From the NCBI RefSeq assembly GCF_000255655.1, contig NZ_JH636435.1, forward strand, positions 3,146,621 to 3,210,620: DNA of 64,000 nt, written 5' to 3'. This DNA comes from Schlesneria paludicola DSM 18645. GTDB taxonomy: Bacteria > Planctomycetota > Planctomycetia > Planctomycetales > Planctomycetaceae. Position 1 is the first letter of the stretch, and each line of letters starts with the position of its first letter. The translations under genes were made by a program, and so were the position numbers. The notes under the pieces were generated by a model. The model saw nothing but the letters and a program-made list of their open reading frames with translations. It was not told the DNA's origin and searched no databases. Shown one piece after another: positions 28,852 to 39,235 of the stretch.

Positions 28852-29610
28852 ATGAGCAAACAACAACGAGATCTTTTACTGAAGAGCGTACGCAATTCCG
28901 ACTGGCTGGCGCTCTTCCAGTTGCTGCCGGACGTTTCCTTTTTTGTCAAAGACACGAGCGGGCAATTCGTCGCTCTCAATCGACGAGGTTGCGAGTTTTG
29001 CGGTGTCGCGAACGAACGGGAGGCATTCGGAAAAACGGACTTCGATTTTGTGCCTCGGCGACGCGCGCTGGAATATCGGCGCGACGATCGCGAAGTGATC
29101 CGCACCGGCAAACCGATGGTCGGCAAGATCGAAAGTGCGCCAGAGATGGAGGGATCTCCGCGGTTGGTGATCACGTGCAAAATTCCTTTACGCGACGAAC
29201 ACGGACGGATCATCGGTGTCGCGGGCTTCTCGCGACTGACCGATCAAATTCGCGAAAAACCCGCCATCGAGCGGTTGAGCCGAACGATCGAGCGAATGCA
29301 CGACGAATCACACAATATTTCCTCGACAGAACAGTTGGCGGAAATGGCGGGCCTGTCGGTCAGTCAGCTCAACCGCACGTTTCGCAGGCAAATCGGCACG
29401 TCACCGCATCAGTACTTGCTTAAAATCAGACTGGAATCAGCCTGTCGCGTCCTGGCCGAGACGAACCGAACCATTTCCTCAATCGCCCAGGAATTTGAGT
29501 TTCACGACCACGCCCACTTCACTCGCACGTTTCAAAAACACTACGGCGTGACACCCACCACCTACCGCCGCGAACACCAACATCCGAGCCTGCAGTCTGA
29601 GGAGTCGTGA
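28852..29610 (+). CDS. PAS domain + AraC-type transcription regulator
   Basis: 252 residues. PAS sensor about 15-125 (LPDVSFFVKDTSGQFVALNR ... GRIIGVAGFSRLTDQI), with no N-terminal membrane segment, so cytosolic. AraC/XylS DNA-binding domain about 145-245: STEQLAEMAGLSVSQLNRTF is the first helix-turn-helix and TISSIAQEFEFHDHAHFTRT the second, with the family ending FQKHYGVTPTTYRRE. It is divergent from the DUF1549/1553 gene with about 300 bases between them, so it most likely controls that gene pair and perhaps the fuconate dehydratase. A ligand-binding role for PAS is inferred. Confidence 0.9.
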   Translation: MSKQQRDLLLKSVRNSDWLALFQLLPDVSFFVKDTSGQFVALNRRGCEFCGVANEREAFGKTDFDFVPRRRALEYRRDDREVIRTGKPMVGKIESAPEMEGSPRLVITCKIPLRDEHGRIIGVAGFSRLTDQIREKPAIERLSRTIERMHDESHNISSTEQLAEMAGLSVSQLNRTFRRQIGTSPHQYLLKIRLESACRVLAETNRTISSIAQEFEFHDHAHFTRTFQKHYGVTPTTYRREHQHPSLQSEES

Positions 29611-29657
29611 CACAGGCTCAGGTGGCAATTTTCTACTATTGCCCATTTTTCATTTTC

Positions 29658-29730
29658 GTTGATCAAGTTACCAAACGTGATCAACATCCCTGTTTTCATG
29701 GATAAAAGCGTGATCATCAACTTGATCAAC
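29658..29730. repeat. 12-base inverted repeat around two near-direct repeats
   Basis: gttgatcaagtt (29658-29669) is matched perfectly by aacttgatcaac (29719-29730). Inside, acgtgatcaa (29675-29684) and gcgtgatcat (29709-29718) form a near-direct pair. All four contain TGATCA, itself a palindrome. It lies 48 bases after the PAS-AraC stop; a binding site or a long-loop terminator are both possible. Confidence 0.45.
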
Positions 29731-30021
29731 GGATCGCGTCTTGGCCCTGAAACCCCCGATTTCGGCAGATCGCGGACAGACCGGTAGCCGCCGCATCATC
29801 ACGTCGCGATGAACGTCAGATCTGTTGAAGGCATGAAGGCCGACACAGCAACCCATTCACGGATTGGGGACTGACACATTTTCATCGCAGAGATTGCGTG
29901 TCACGATGCGCCCCCCATCAGCGTGCCAGAATAGCAAAGTTCAGGCACCGCGCAGCGACCAGTTTGGGCGTCGTTTCCAAACGTTTGGAAGGTCGATGAT
30001 GACCGCCCATTCCGGTCTTCT

Positions 30022-30126
30022 CTGTGTCTCCGCGCCTCTGTGTCTCCCACACCTCCGCTGAGCCCAGTTGAATGATTCGTAGACTTTGGGACCGCATCGG
30101 TTGGGGGTTGAGGCACGGAGACACAG
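30022..30126. repeat. dispersed hairpin repeat, copy 2
   Basis: Arms ctgtgtctccgcgcct (30022-30037) and aggcacggagacacag (30111-30126) pair at 15 of 16 positions; the right arm is identical to that of copy 1 at 22175-22190. Again the element lies between convergent genes (stops at 29610 and 30176). A second tgtctccc follows the left arm as in copy 1, and the inner sequence differs. Confidence 0.75.
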
Positions 30127-30175
30127 AGGAGGAAATGATCGAATTTTCCGATAGAGCAGATGGGGCGAGGTTGCG

Positions 30176-30922
30176 CTATTGATTCTTGTTGGACGAAGGC
30201 TGTGGGGACTCATGGTCCTTATGAAGTGATTCCGCTTCTTCTTCGGTATGATCAGGCACGGGCGGCATTATGGCGGTGACCACTTTTTCGATGGGTGTTA
30301 CGAACTGATTCCCGGCAGGTGCGTTTCCCGGTTCCCACAGCCGATGGTGCTGACGCTTTTGAGCATAAATCCACAGGCATCTCGTCGCAGGGTCGAAGGT
30401 GGAATAGACCGCATCGCCATACCCAGAGTCACTCGAGTTGTACCAGCGCATCCGCTCCGTCACACGAAATTCACTTGTCAAAGGCTTCCACCAATCGGGC
30501 TTCCGAATGTTGTCGCCCGTCATGGGTGGATCGGGCGGTAATCGCGGAGTGACGATCGTTCTGTGAACGCCTTCCACCAGTTTGAACCGCTCGCCGAACT
30601 GTGAAGCATCTTCCAATTGGGAATGCGCTGCGTCCTGCCATTTTCCCGCAACCTCCGGCGTCGCGATGATCCGATACCAGCCGACGTACGAATCCATCTC
30701 CGAATAAATTCGTGCGCTCAACTTGTCGACATCGGTCGGCGGAACGGTCTCGGGCCACAAGAGTCCAGGCATCCGCGATCGCGCTTGTTCGCCGGACAAA
30801 TCGATGAACTCAATCGGCTGCAAGAAATGGTAAAGCTGGAAACAAATCCCAATGACCAAGAGTGCAAACGACACCAGAAAGACGCGACAGGCCACGCCGA
30901 TAAGAAACCAAAGTCGTTTCAT
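30176..30922 (-). CDS. membrane-anchored hypothetical protein
   Basis: 248 residues. One N-terminal membrane segment at about 7-32 (LIGVACRVFLVSFALLVIGI) with few charges before it, so the rest is probably periplasmic and the segment is an anchor. No conserved domain was recognised. The body is rich in Trp, Tyr and Pro (KPDWWKPLTSEF, ERMRWYNSSDSG), and the tail is His/Glu/Ser/Gln-rich, probably unstructured. It is read in the same direction as the DUF971 gene upstream, with 44 bases between them, so the two may form one unit. Function unknown. Confidence 0.7.
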   Translation of the reverse strand: MKRLWFLIGVACRVFLVSFALLVIGICFQLYHFLQPIEFIDLSGEQARSRMPGLLWPETVPPTDVDKLSARIYSEMDSYVGWYRIIATPEVAGKWQDAAHSQLEDASQFGERFKLVEGVHRTIVTPRLPPDPPMTGDNIRKPDWWKPLTSEFRVTERMRWYNSSDSGYGDAVYSTFDPATRCLWIYAQKRQHHRLWEPGNAPAGNQFVTPIEKVVTAIMPPVPDHTEEEAESLHKDHESPQPSSNKNQ

Positions 30923-30966
30923 GTCGGTCCTTACTGCAGCCAGGCATCGAGTGAACCACCCGGCGC

Positions 30967-31281
30967 TCAGATCACCGCTTCGCTCAACCGCCGCAGCCGG
31001 TCCCAGGTATAGATCCCCGAACTGTGACGGTCGCTCCAGACGATCTTAAGGGCATAGTTGCCCGAATACCCGAGTTCGGTTGGGGAAATATCGTCCGGAA
31101 CCGATTCTGGTCTCAAAATTCGGACGCCAGTGATCTCGTCGATGCACTGCGCACAAGGGCACTCGTAGCGCACGAACTTGAATGGCAATCGGGCCACGAG
31201 GCCATCGGGCCAGACAATCTCAAATGCGTTCGCGTCTTTCAATGCCTTCAGCGATTTGGGCGGTAGCGTGGAATCGGTCAC
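30967..31281 (-). CDS. DUF971 family protein
   Basis: 104 residues. DUF971 is the N-terminal domain of gamma-butyrobetaine hydroxylase-like proteins, also found alone, and is thought to have a role near iron-sulfur proteins. Seen: FEIVWPDGLVARLPFKFVRY, the two Cys in ECPCAQCIDEITG (three in all), and GNYALKIVWSDRHSSGIYTW before the final helix. The GTG start at 31281 follows the stop of the upstream gene by 2 bases, so translation is coupled to the haem protein. Confidence 0.85.
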   Translation of the reverse strand: MTDSTLPPKSLKALKDANAFEIVWPDGLVARLPFKFVRYECPCAQCIDEITGVRILRPESVPDDISPTELGYSGNYALKIVWSDRHSSGIYTWDRLRRLSEAVI

Positions 31282-31283
31282 GA

Positions 31284-32909
<1,626 letters not shown>

Positions 32910-33020
32910 AATCCCTCCTGGAATTCGTCGGTATACATTGAAAACGTGATGGAAATCGGTCCGTCAATTCCGTGGCCCGCGTTATCAAATTCGTCCGACG
33001 CGACAGCGAGGGATTCATTC

Positions 33021-33063
33021 CGTTTGCCCTTCGCTCGCGTGTGGCTTGAGCGAAGGGTAAACG
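33021..33063 (-). terminator. strong hairpin after the DUF1573 gene
   Basis: 16-base arms (33021-33036 and 33048-33063) pair with one G-T wobble around an 11-base loop. In the leftward direction it begins 14 bases after the DUF1573 stop at 33077. No long T-run follows, but the stem is very stable. Confidence 0.65.
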
Positions 33064-33076
33064 TTGGTGCGTTCAA

Positions 33077-34264
33077 TCAGCGCGTCGCATTGTAGTCGAG
33101 CAGCAAACGGAAGTCAGGCGCTTCCGGATGATTCAGCTTCAACACGACTTGAGCACATTTGTCTTCGCGATGCTTGCCGGGGGGGCCAGGAGGAATCTCG
33201 ACTTCCAATTGGTAGCTCTTGGAATTCCCCAAGACCTTCGCCTCGGACAGTTTAATCTTGTACGGCGAATCGGCCGGTTCGACGCCCTGGAGAACCAAGT
33301 CGTCCGCCATTCCCTTGACGAACAGCGTCAACTTGGCCGACTTGCCGGTCGCAGCGGGAAAATCGGTGAAAATGAGGCGGTTGGTGGTCACATTGAACCC
33401 TGCCCCAAGCGGTCCCCGAACATCGATCGGCCCCGACCGCCGTGCGGCGACGGTGAATTCTCGAATGACTTCGGTTTCACCAGAAACGGCCTTCACCTTG
33501 ATCGATTCACGCAGCATGCCGATTGGCACATTGGGACCGGCCTCCACCGCCAGACGATAGCCGCTTTTTCCACCTTTGGTGTGCAGAATTTCTGGGTCGG
33601 CAGGCTGAATCGTCACTTTGACCGCCGCATTGTCGCGCGGCACTTCCGTCAGCGTGAATTCCTCGAGTACTGACGAGTAGACATACCCTTCGCCCTTGGT
33701 CGGTTCCGAATGCGACATCTCGCCCAGATCCCAAAAACCCGCGGGGGTAATATGAATCGGGCTATCGATCACACCTGTGATCGCCAGATCCATGCGACGT
33801 TTTTCGGGGTCTGTCGTGAACACGGGGACCGCCTGTCGGAACTTTTCGTTCTCGGCCTTCATGTCCCACTTCACGAGAATACTGACCACCTCGCCTGGCC
33901 CCAACGGGCCTTCCTTGCGAGGTTCACCCGATTCGGTCGTGATTTCGCCAACAGTGCATTGGCAGGTTGGTTTCCCCAGTTTGAAGTTCAACGGGCCTTC
34001 ACCCACGTTTTTGATTTTGAAGACATGCTCGTCGTTCGATCCAACCTGTTTGACACCGAAGTCAAATTCGGTCTCCTCAATCTCCACTTTGCCAAAGGGC
34101 CCCGATTTGGGCATCGGCAGTTCGTCGGCATCGGATTCATCGCTCGGCTTGTTCGTGACAGGCGGTTTCACCAAGGCGGACGCCCCGCCTCTTCCCACCC
34201 AGGCAACGACACACAACGAGGCAATACCGAGCACGATTGTCAGTAAGATTGCATACGGTTTCAC
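33077..34264 (-). CDS. DUF1573 family exported protein
   Basis: 395 residues. N-terminal hydrophobic segment about 5-25 (ILLTIVLGIASLCVVAWVG) acts as signal or anchor, followed by a Pro/Asp/Glu linker. DUF1573 at about 60-155: FDFGVKQVGSNDEHVFKIKN and the Cys pair in KPTCQCTVGEI. DUF1573 is an immunoglobulin-like beta-sandwich common in planctomycetes. The rest, about 160-395, holds more beta-rich sequence resembling further copies. Function unknown; a periplasmic structural or copper-related role has been suggested for relatives, without proof. A strong hairpin follows the gene. Confidence 0.85.
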   Translation of the reverse strand: MKPYAILLTIVLGIASLCVVAWVGRGGASALVKPPVTNKPSDESDADELPMPKSGPFGKVEIEETEFDFGVKQVGSNDEHVFKIKNVGEGPLNFKLGKPTCQCTVGEITTESGEPRKEGPLGPGEVVSILVKWDMKAENEKFRQAVPVFTTDPEKRRMDLAITGVIDSPIHITPAGFWDLGEMSHSEPTKGEGYVYSSVLEEFTLTEVPRDNAAVKVTIQPADPEILHTKGGKSGYRLAVEAGPNVPIGMLRESIKVKAVSGETEVIREFTVAARRSGPIDVRGPLGAGFNVTTNRLIFTDFPAATGKSAKLTLFVKGMADDLVLQGVEPADSPYKIKLSEAKVLGNSKSYQLEVEIPPGPPGKHREDKCAQVVLKLNHPEAPDFRLLLDYNATR

Positions 34265-34521
34265 GAAAGATACCTCTCAGGTTCGGTCGCCACTCTGACG
34301 TTAGGCGTTCTTGGTCGGAATCGACAGGAGTATAAACGAAACGACAGGCACTGCAATTCGGCACTGCCCTGGCGTCATTTCGATTGTATCCCACAACGCT
34401 TTCAATGGGTTCCGTGGGATGGCCCCATCAGAAAAGAACCCGCTCGCAGAGCGAGAGATCAACGTTGGTCTTTCCAAGCTCCCACCACTTGTTGAACGAC
34501 GGTTCAATTTCCATTGACGGG

Positions 34522-36747
34522 TCATCCGCCCGCCTGCTTCACCAGCATCTCCAGTTCATTCCGGACCGGTTCCGGAAGAATTCGATCCACATGTCCCCAC
34601 GCTCGATTGATCTCATCCTGCTGCAATGCCTGCGACGCCACCTTCACCGCAGACTCCGTATCACCTTTTGCCACATAGGCTTTCGCCAAATCCGACATCA
34701 AAAACGCACTTGTCGGATATCGCTTCCAGGCTCGATCCAGTGCCTCGACAGCAGCGATCGCATCGGCTGGCCGATTCGTGACCCGCCACCGCGCCAAGCA
34801 CCATTCGCCGACTCTTTGGTCGTCGCGACCATTTGCCGGATCTCGGGCATGGGCCTCGCGCATCAACCCTACGGCGTTCTCCCAGGAAGCGTTGGACCGG
34901 AAGCCGCCCGCCTCGACGCCCAGGTACGCCAGCTCGGCCCTTCGCCGCCATGGCTCTGGCGTCAGCGAGTCTGCGGTCGCGGCGGCGGCATATTCCACCT
35001 CTGCCGCATCCTTCCGTCCGCGCTGAAGCTGCCCATCGCCAGCTTGCAAATGAACTTGGACGATGCGGCTTGGGCGCCAGGCCGACCAGACGAGCCCCCC
35101 GAGCAGCACCACCGATAATCCGATCTGCAAAATCTCCGTCCCCGCTGGCGGAAAGGCTCCGAAACGGATCAGCCAACGCGGTTCCTGGTTTGCGAGCGCC
35201 GCCAGCGTGAGCAACAACAAACTGATCGCCGGCATGCCGATCCCGCCTGCCCCCAGCAGATGCACCAGAAGCGCCAGCACGGCGGACGTAATGGCAACTC
35301 GAACCGCGTGGGCTTCGAGAATCTCCATCCGCAATTGTCGGCGAATCAGAAAAAATAGTCCGACAGTTGCGGGCAACACGATCAGCAGCCGATCGTCGTA
35401 ACCAGTCAACAAGGCCGCGCCCCAGCCCACGAGCGCGGCCACGGCCACGATGAAGAATTCCGGCGAATCGGTCGCATCGCCCGCCGAATCCGGCAGCGAA
35501 TCGATCGATGCCCTGACAGGTGAATGACGTCCCACCAAGAATGCGACGCAGAATCCCGCCAGGCCACAAACGGCGAGCAACCCGCCATTCGCGTACACAT
35601 CCAGAAAAAGATTGTGCGGATCAGCGATTTCTTCACTCGCTTCGGGCAATTTGTAAAACAGATATGCCGTGCGAAACTGGCCCAGTCCCACGCCGAGCAC
35701 CGGATGATCGGCGATCATCGCGAGTGTGGCGCGCCAGTACTGCATGCGATACCCCAAGGACTTCGGTGCCTCGGTCAGCACCTGTCGATCAAGCCCTCCC
35801 AGCCGGCCGAGCCCCCAGATCGCGACCAGTAAGAGAGAGCAGGCTCCCAGCCTCCCGAGTACCCGTGTACGCGTCCATCGAATGCGACGGTCGCTCAAGA
35901 ACCACGGCACCGACGCCACGAGGATTCCCGCCCACGCGGTTCGGCTTTTGGTCAGCATCAGGCACCAGCCCAACAGGATCAGGATCCCGATCCAGACGAG
36001 GCGATTCAGAGCCCCGCCCTTCGCCGAGCCAGATACGGCGATCCCCGCTCCCACCGTCAGAATCAAGCAGACGGCCAAAAAACCGCCGAATGTGTTCGCG
36101 AGCGCAAACAGTCCCAACGGCTCGCGGCTGTCTCGCAGCCGCTTTTCGAACAGAGTCACCCCCGCACCCTCCACGGGAATTTGCTGGGCCATCAGTTCCT
36201 GACGGATCAATGCCTTTTCGCCGGGGTCTGCCACCTTCAGCCGATCAAACATCGGACCATATTTCGCCGCCAGACCAGGAAACTCGACATAATGCTGATA
36301 CAGGCCCAACCCGGACATCACCGCCCCGATTGCGATGAATGCCGCCAACAAGTCTCGGCGAAAGAGGACCTGCTGACACTGTCGCCGCAGCAGAAACCAC
36401 GCCACGAGCACACCGCACCATTCCCAGGCCAGATTGAGCGCGGTGCGTTTCTCGCCCGCTGTCGCCATCACGGCTGCGGCGGAGACAAGATGCCCCCCCG
36501 CCAAAAGTGATACGCACAGATCCAGCCAGCCGAATGGACTGCCCTGGGGCGGAGGCAGCCACCGTAACAGGATCGCCGACAAGGCCCAGGCGACCAGCCA
36601 AAGTGCGACCACCCAAAGCGTTTCGCCCTGCCCCGCCGATTCGGCGACATCAAAGAAGCGGAGCAGAAACAACGACAGAATCAGTCCGCCCCCGATCGAT
36701 CGAGGCGAGAACCACGGGACACGAGATGTGGGCAAGCGGGCTGTCAT
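34522..36747 (-). CDS. O-antigen ligase/polymerase family membrane protein with C-terminal TPR-like region
   Basis: 741 residues. About 12 membrane segments between residues 10 and 530, with the O-antigen ligase loop at about 345-400: HPVLGVGLGQFRTAYLFYKL then DPHNLFLDVYANGGLLAVCG, where H-N-x-x-L and the following Gly-rich helix are typical of WaaL/Wzy. These enzymes join or polymerise lipid-linked sugars at the periplasmic face. The C-terminal 190 residues are soluble with TPR-like helices (YAAAATADSLTPEPWRRRAE, ATAEALDRAWKRY-like repeats). It lies one gene upstream of DUF1573 in the same direction, and the WecA/MraY-type transferase gene follows on the same strand at 37116-38210, so a cell-surface polysaccharide role is likely. 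Confidence 0.85.
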   Translation of the reverse strand: MTARLPTSRVPWFSPRSIGGGLILSLFLLRFFDVAESAGQGETLWVVALWLVAWALSAILLRWLPPPQGSPFGWLDLCVSLLAGGHLVSAAAVMATAGEKRTALNLAWEWCGVLVAWFLLRRQCQQVLFRRDLLAAFIAIGAVMSGLGLYQHYVEFPGLAAKYGPMFDRLKVADPGEKALIRQELMAQQIPVEGAGVTLFEKRLRDSREPLGLFALANTFGGFLAVCLILTVGAGIAVSGSAKGGALNRLVWIGILILLGWCLMLTKSRTAWAGILVASVPWFLSDRRIRWTRTRVLGRLGACSLLLVAIWGLGRLGGLDRQVLTEAPKSLGYRMQYWRATLAMIADHPVLGVGLGQFRTAYLFYKLPEASEEIADPHNLFLDVYANGGLLAVCGLAGFCVAFLVGRHSPVRASIDSLPDSAGDATDSPEFFIVAVAALVGWGAALLTGYDDRLLIVLPATVGLFFLIRRQLRMEILEAHAVRVAITSAVLALLVHLLGAGGIGMPAISLLLLTLAALANQEPRWLIRFGAFPPAGTEILQIGLSVVLLGGLVWSAWRPSRIVQVHLQAGDGQLQRGRKDAAEVEYAAAATADSLTPEPWRRRAELAYLGVEAGGFRSNASWENAVGLMREAHARDPANGRDDQRVGEWCLARWRVTNRPADAIAAVEALDRAWKRYPTSAFLMSDLAKAYVAKGDTESAVKVASQALQQDEINRAWGHVDRILPEPVRNELEMLVKQAGG

Positions 36748-37115
36748 CAGTTGCGGTTCGCGGAGTCTATCAGGGTTTATTTGGTGCTAGATCAAGTTGT
36801 TGTGGTGGTGGTGTGTATTACGCCGGGCGCTGTTCTGTTCCTTGGTGTGCCACTGACGATGCCAGTGCTCTTCTTTCCTCGTTGCCAAGCTCCCGATTGG
36901 CAACGCTCCCTGCCCTTTAGAAACGTGTACGACAATCCCAGCCGACTTTCGTGCTCAGCAGAAACAAAATCGCAAAAGGCGTCACCAAGTGGGAGCTTGG
37001 TAACGAGGACAGGAAAACGAGGAAAAACCGGCTCGCCTGAATCTATGAACGAGGACAATCTCATGAGCACCACCGTGCCTCTCCCCTATGTGCGTCGATG
37101 TACTTCAACGCGCAG
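36748..37115. other. intergenic region with MITE-like element
   Basis: 368 bases between the O-antigen ligase-like start and the transferase stop. It is filled largely by the MITE-like element at 36878-37007; nothing else was recognised. The rightward frames that cross it look like chance. Confidence 0.55.
36878..37007 (+). mobile_element. MITE-like element, copy 1
   Basis: 130 bases bounded by 17-base terminal inverted repeats: ctcgttgccaagctccc at 36878-36894 and gggagcttggtaacgag at 36991-37007 (one mismatch). Inside, ctcagcagaaacaaaatcgc and the following aaaaggcgt lie next to the right end. The same inner block occurs in copy 2 in the opposite orientation. No coding capacity. Confidence 0.65.
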
Positions 37116-38210
37116 CTAAGCACTGGCCCGCGGAGCCGCCTCCAGGATCGCAATCAAGAGCAACACGCATCCCACGCACGCAACCACGACCAAGGCCGCG
37201 TTCCAAGTCGTCACAGAGTACAGCGTCAATCCCAGCAGCCCCGTCGTCAGCGTCGTGAGCTGTACCGTCAACACCGCCTGAACCTTCGTCAGCCCCAGCG
37301 CCACCAATCGATGTGAAAAATGCTTCTTATCGGGTTGGAACGGACTACGCCCCTCCCGCAGACGGATCAAGACCACGGACGTGATGTCATACAGGGGTAC
37401 CGCCAGGACGCAGAGCGGTGCGAGCATCACATGCCGATTCTGATCGGTCGGGGTGTAAAACGTGCCCAGAATCGTCATGCAGGCAATCGCAAATCCCAAA
37501 AAGTAGCTGCCCGCATCCCCCATGAAGATACGTGCCGGCGACCAGTTGTGACACAGAAAGCCGATCAGCGAGCCGGCCACGATCAGGAAGAACGCCCCGA
37601 CAAACCAATGCGGATCACCCGGTTTGGTCAGCATCATCACCGCGAAGATCGTGCTGACGATCAAGGCGATTCCGCCCGACAGACCATCCATATTGTCGAG
37701 GAAATTGAATGAGTTCACGAGGACCACAAACCAGATGACGGACAGGATCCCGCCGAACACCGGATTCGTGACAAAGACTGTGGCACGCACGCCCGAACAG
37801 ACAACCGCGATCGAGACTCCAAACTGCAGCGCCATCCGCAGCTTCCACGAGAGCGGACGAAAGTCATCCATCAGCCCCGTGATCGACAACAGCGTCGCCG
37901 CCCCGATCACCCCCCACAGTTCGCGGGCCCGCAATCGTGCCCCCGCCAGATGCTCGGCCAATTCAAGTGGTAACCATTCAGGCGGATGCTTGCGCCAGAT
38001 CCAAATCAAGATCTGAGCCGCCGCCAGTGGCAACACGACGCCACACCAGATGCCAATTCCGCCCCCGAGCGGCGTCGGCACCAGATGCACCTTGCGCGCG
38101 GCGGGCTTGTCGATCAATCCAATCCGCGGCGCGATCAACCGCATCAGTCCGGTGGCCAGGAACGACACCCAGAACGCCGAGAGCAGACATCCAATGATCA
38201 ACAGCCACAT
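37116..38210 (-). CDS. WecA/MraY-family undecaprenyl-phosphate sugar-1-phosphate transferase
   Basis: 364 residues with about 10-11 membrane segments. Family marks in order: PTPLGGGIGIWCGV near residue 48 (the conserved Gly-rich loop), NSFNFLDNMDGLSGG with the catalytic Asp pair near 165-175, MGDAGSYFLGF near 225, and PDKKHFSHRLVALGLTK near 280-300, corresponding to the HxH loop that contacts the nucleotide sugar. These enzymes place a sugar-1-phosphate on undecaprenyl phosphate to start polysaccharide or wall assembly. WecA-type (initiating surface polysaccharide) fits better than MraY because MraY normally sits in a mur cluster, which is not seen here. Bracketed by two MITE-like elements. 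Confidence 0.88.
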   Translation of the reverse strand: MWLLIIGCLLSAFWVSFLATGLMRLIAPRIGLIDKPAARKVHLVPTPLGGGIGIWCGVVLPLAAAQILIWIWRKHPPEWLPLELAEHLAGARLRARELWGVIGAATLLSITGLMDDFRPLSWKLRMALQFGVSIAVVCSGVRATVFVTNPVFGGILSVIWFVVLVNSFNFLDNMDGLSGGIALIVSTIFAVMMLTKPGDPHWFVGAFFLIVAGSLIGFLCHNWSPARIFMGDAGSYFLGFAIACMTILGTFYTPTDQNRHVMLAPLCVLAVPLYDITSVVLIRLREGRSPFQPDKKHFSHRLVALGLTKVQAVLTVQLTTLTTGLLGLTLYSVTTWNAALVVVACVGCVLLLIAILEAAPRASA

Positions 38211-38818
38211 GGATCGATATCAGTGGCACAGACATTCCTGCCTGTGTCCCTTCGTTTCGAGAAATCCGCCAAGAAATTTCCACCCTGTGAGAAAGCTCGC
38301 TCAACGTACGTTAAAGCGTCAAAAATGTTTGCGCTTCGGCTGGCGATCACGATTTCCACAACGTCAATCGCCAACGGCCTCCCAAAAACAATCCTTCTCG
38401 ATTCATTCTTGTTACGCCTCTTACGATCTTGTTCCATCTCGTTACCAAGCTCCCGCTTGGTAACGCATCTTTACGCCTTTTGCGATCTTGTTTCTGCTGA
38501 GTAGGAACTTGAACCGGAACTGTCGTACACATTCCCGATGCGTAGGAGACGTTAACAAGCGGGAGCTTGGTAACGAGGAAAATGAGGGACAAGTCGAGAG
38601 TGAAACAAGGAACGCGAGTTCCTGGACATCCTCAAGTCGAGACCAGAATGAGTTTTACAATCATCGGAGTCAACCGCAGGATCGAATCCTGAGGCCGTTT
38701 CACGGTTCGCCCCGCGTTTTCAACCCGCCAGTCGCTACAAACCGACTTTCAGGGCGCGGAGAGAATGCGGGCGGAACGCAGACCGCCAATGATTTCGGCG
38801 AGACCACAGGAAACACGT
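38211..38818. other. intergenic region with MITE-like element
   Basis: 608 bases. It holds copy 2 of the MITE-like element (38438-38577), a further partial inner block (acgcctcttacgatcttgtt, 38413 onwards) beside it, and near 38673 a short palindrome aggatcgaatcct that resembles a tRNA T-arm but is not one. No gene is supported. Confidence 0.5.
38438..38577 (-). mobile_element. MITE-like element, copy 2 (inverted relative to copy 1)
   Basis: 140 bases bounded by perfect 17-base terminal inverted repeats: ctcgttaccaagctccc at 38438-38454 and gggagcttggtaacgag at 38561-38577. The inner block (gcgatcttgtttctgctgag, ending at 38501) is the reverse complement of that in copy 1. With copy 1 it brackets the transferase gene. 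Confidence 0.65.
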
Positions 38819-39235
38819 TCAACGCGTCCCCATGCTGGCGCTGACGAGCGCGAACACGAAACCAAGAACAATGGCGATGAACAGGTTTTTGCGAACGACG
38901 CCACGATAGTTGGTGGTACCTGAGCGATGGATCAGCCACCCGCCGATTCCGCCCACAAGAGCGAGGATGACGTACCAGCCGCGAATGCCCAAGATGAAAA
39001 CCGTGAGCGAAATGCCGAGCATGATCCCCGGGAGGAGTCGTAGCGATTCTCCGAGACCTTTGGTCCCGATGAATTCAGGAATGCTGACGTCACCGGACAT
39101 GATCACGGGAAATCGGTAGAAACAGGCGGTGAGGATTGCAGCTGGAAATGTTGCTCCAATGCTGAAGAGCACACCGAGCAGCACGCTGAGCAATGGACTC
39201 GACTGCGTCGGAATGGGTGCTTCACGGTCCATCAT
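38819..39235 (-). CDS. membrane hypothetical protein
   Basis: 138 residues from ATG at 39235 (or ATG at 39232); the frame is open to 39382, but those 49 extra residues are Arg-rich and unlike coding sequence. Three to four membrane segments: about 16-36 (LLSVLLGVLFSIGATFPAAI), 60-85, and two close to the C-terminus (GWYVILALVGGIGGW, LFIAIVLGFVFALVSA). No conserved domain recognised. It lies alone between the MITE-bearing region and a rightward gene; function unknown. Confidence 0.6.
   Translation of the reverse strand: MMDREAPIPTQSSPLLSVLLGVLFSIGATFPAAILTACFYRFPVIMSGDVSIPEFIGTKGLGESLRLLPGIMLGISLTVFILGIRGWYVILALVGGIGGWLIHRSGTTNYRGVVRKNLFIAIVLGFVFALVSASMGTR

Larger units (their letters stand above)
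29611..30175. other. convergent intergenic region with inverted repeats
   Basis: 565 bases. It holds the 12-base inverted repeat at 29658-29730 and copy 2 of the dispersed hairpin repeat at 30022-30126. No gene is supported. The first third is AT-richer than its surroundings. Confidence 0.5.

Noticed and set aside
36792..37073. 93-codon leftward frame across MITE-like copy 1
   Set aside because: Similar peptide strings (LVTKLPL) appear at both copies because the element itself is repeated; they are translations of the repeat, not a protein family.
38660..38690. tRNA-like T-arm (aggatcgaatcct)
   Set aside because: The loop is three bases, not seven, and there are no acceptor, D or anticodon arms around it.
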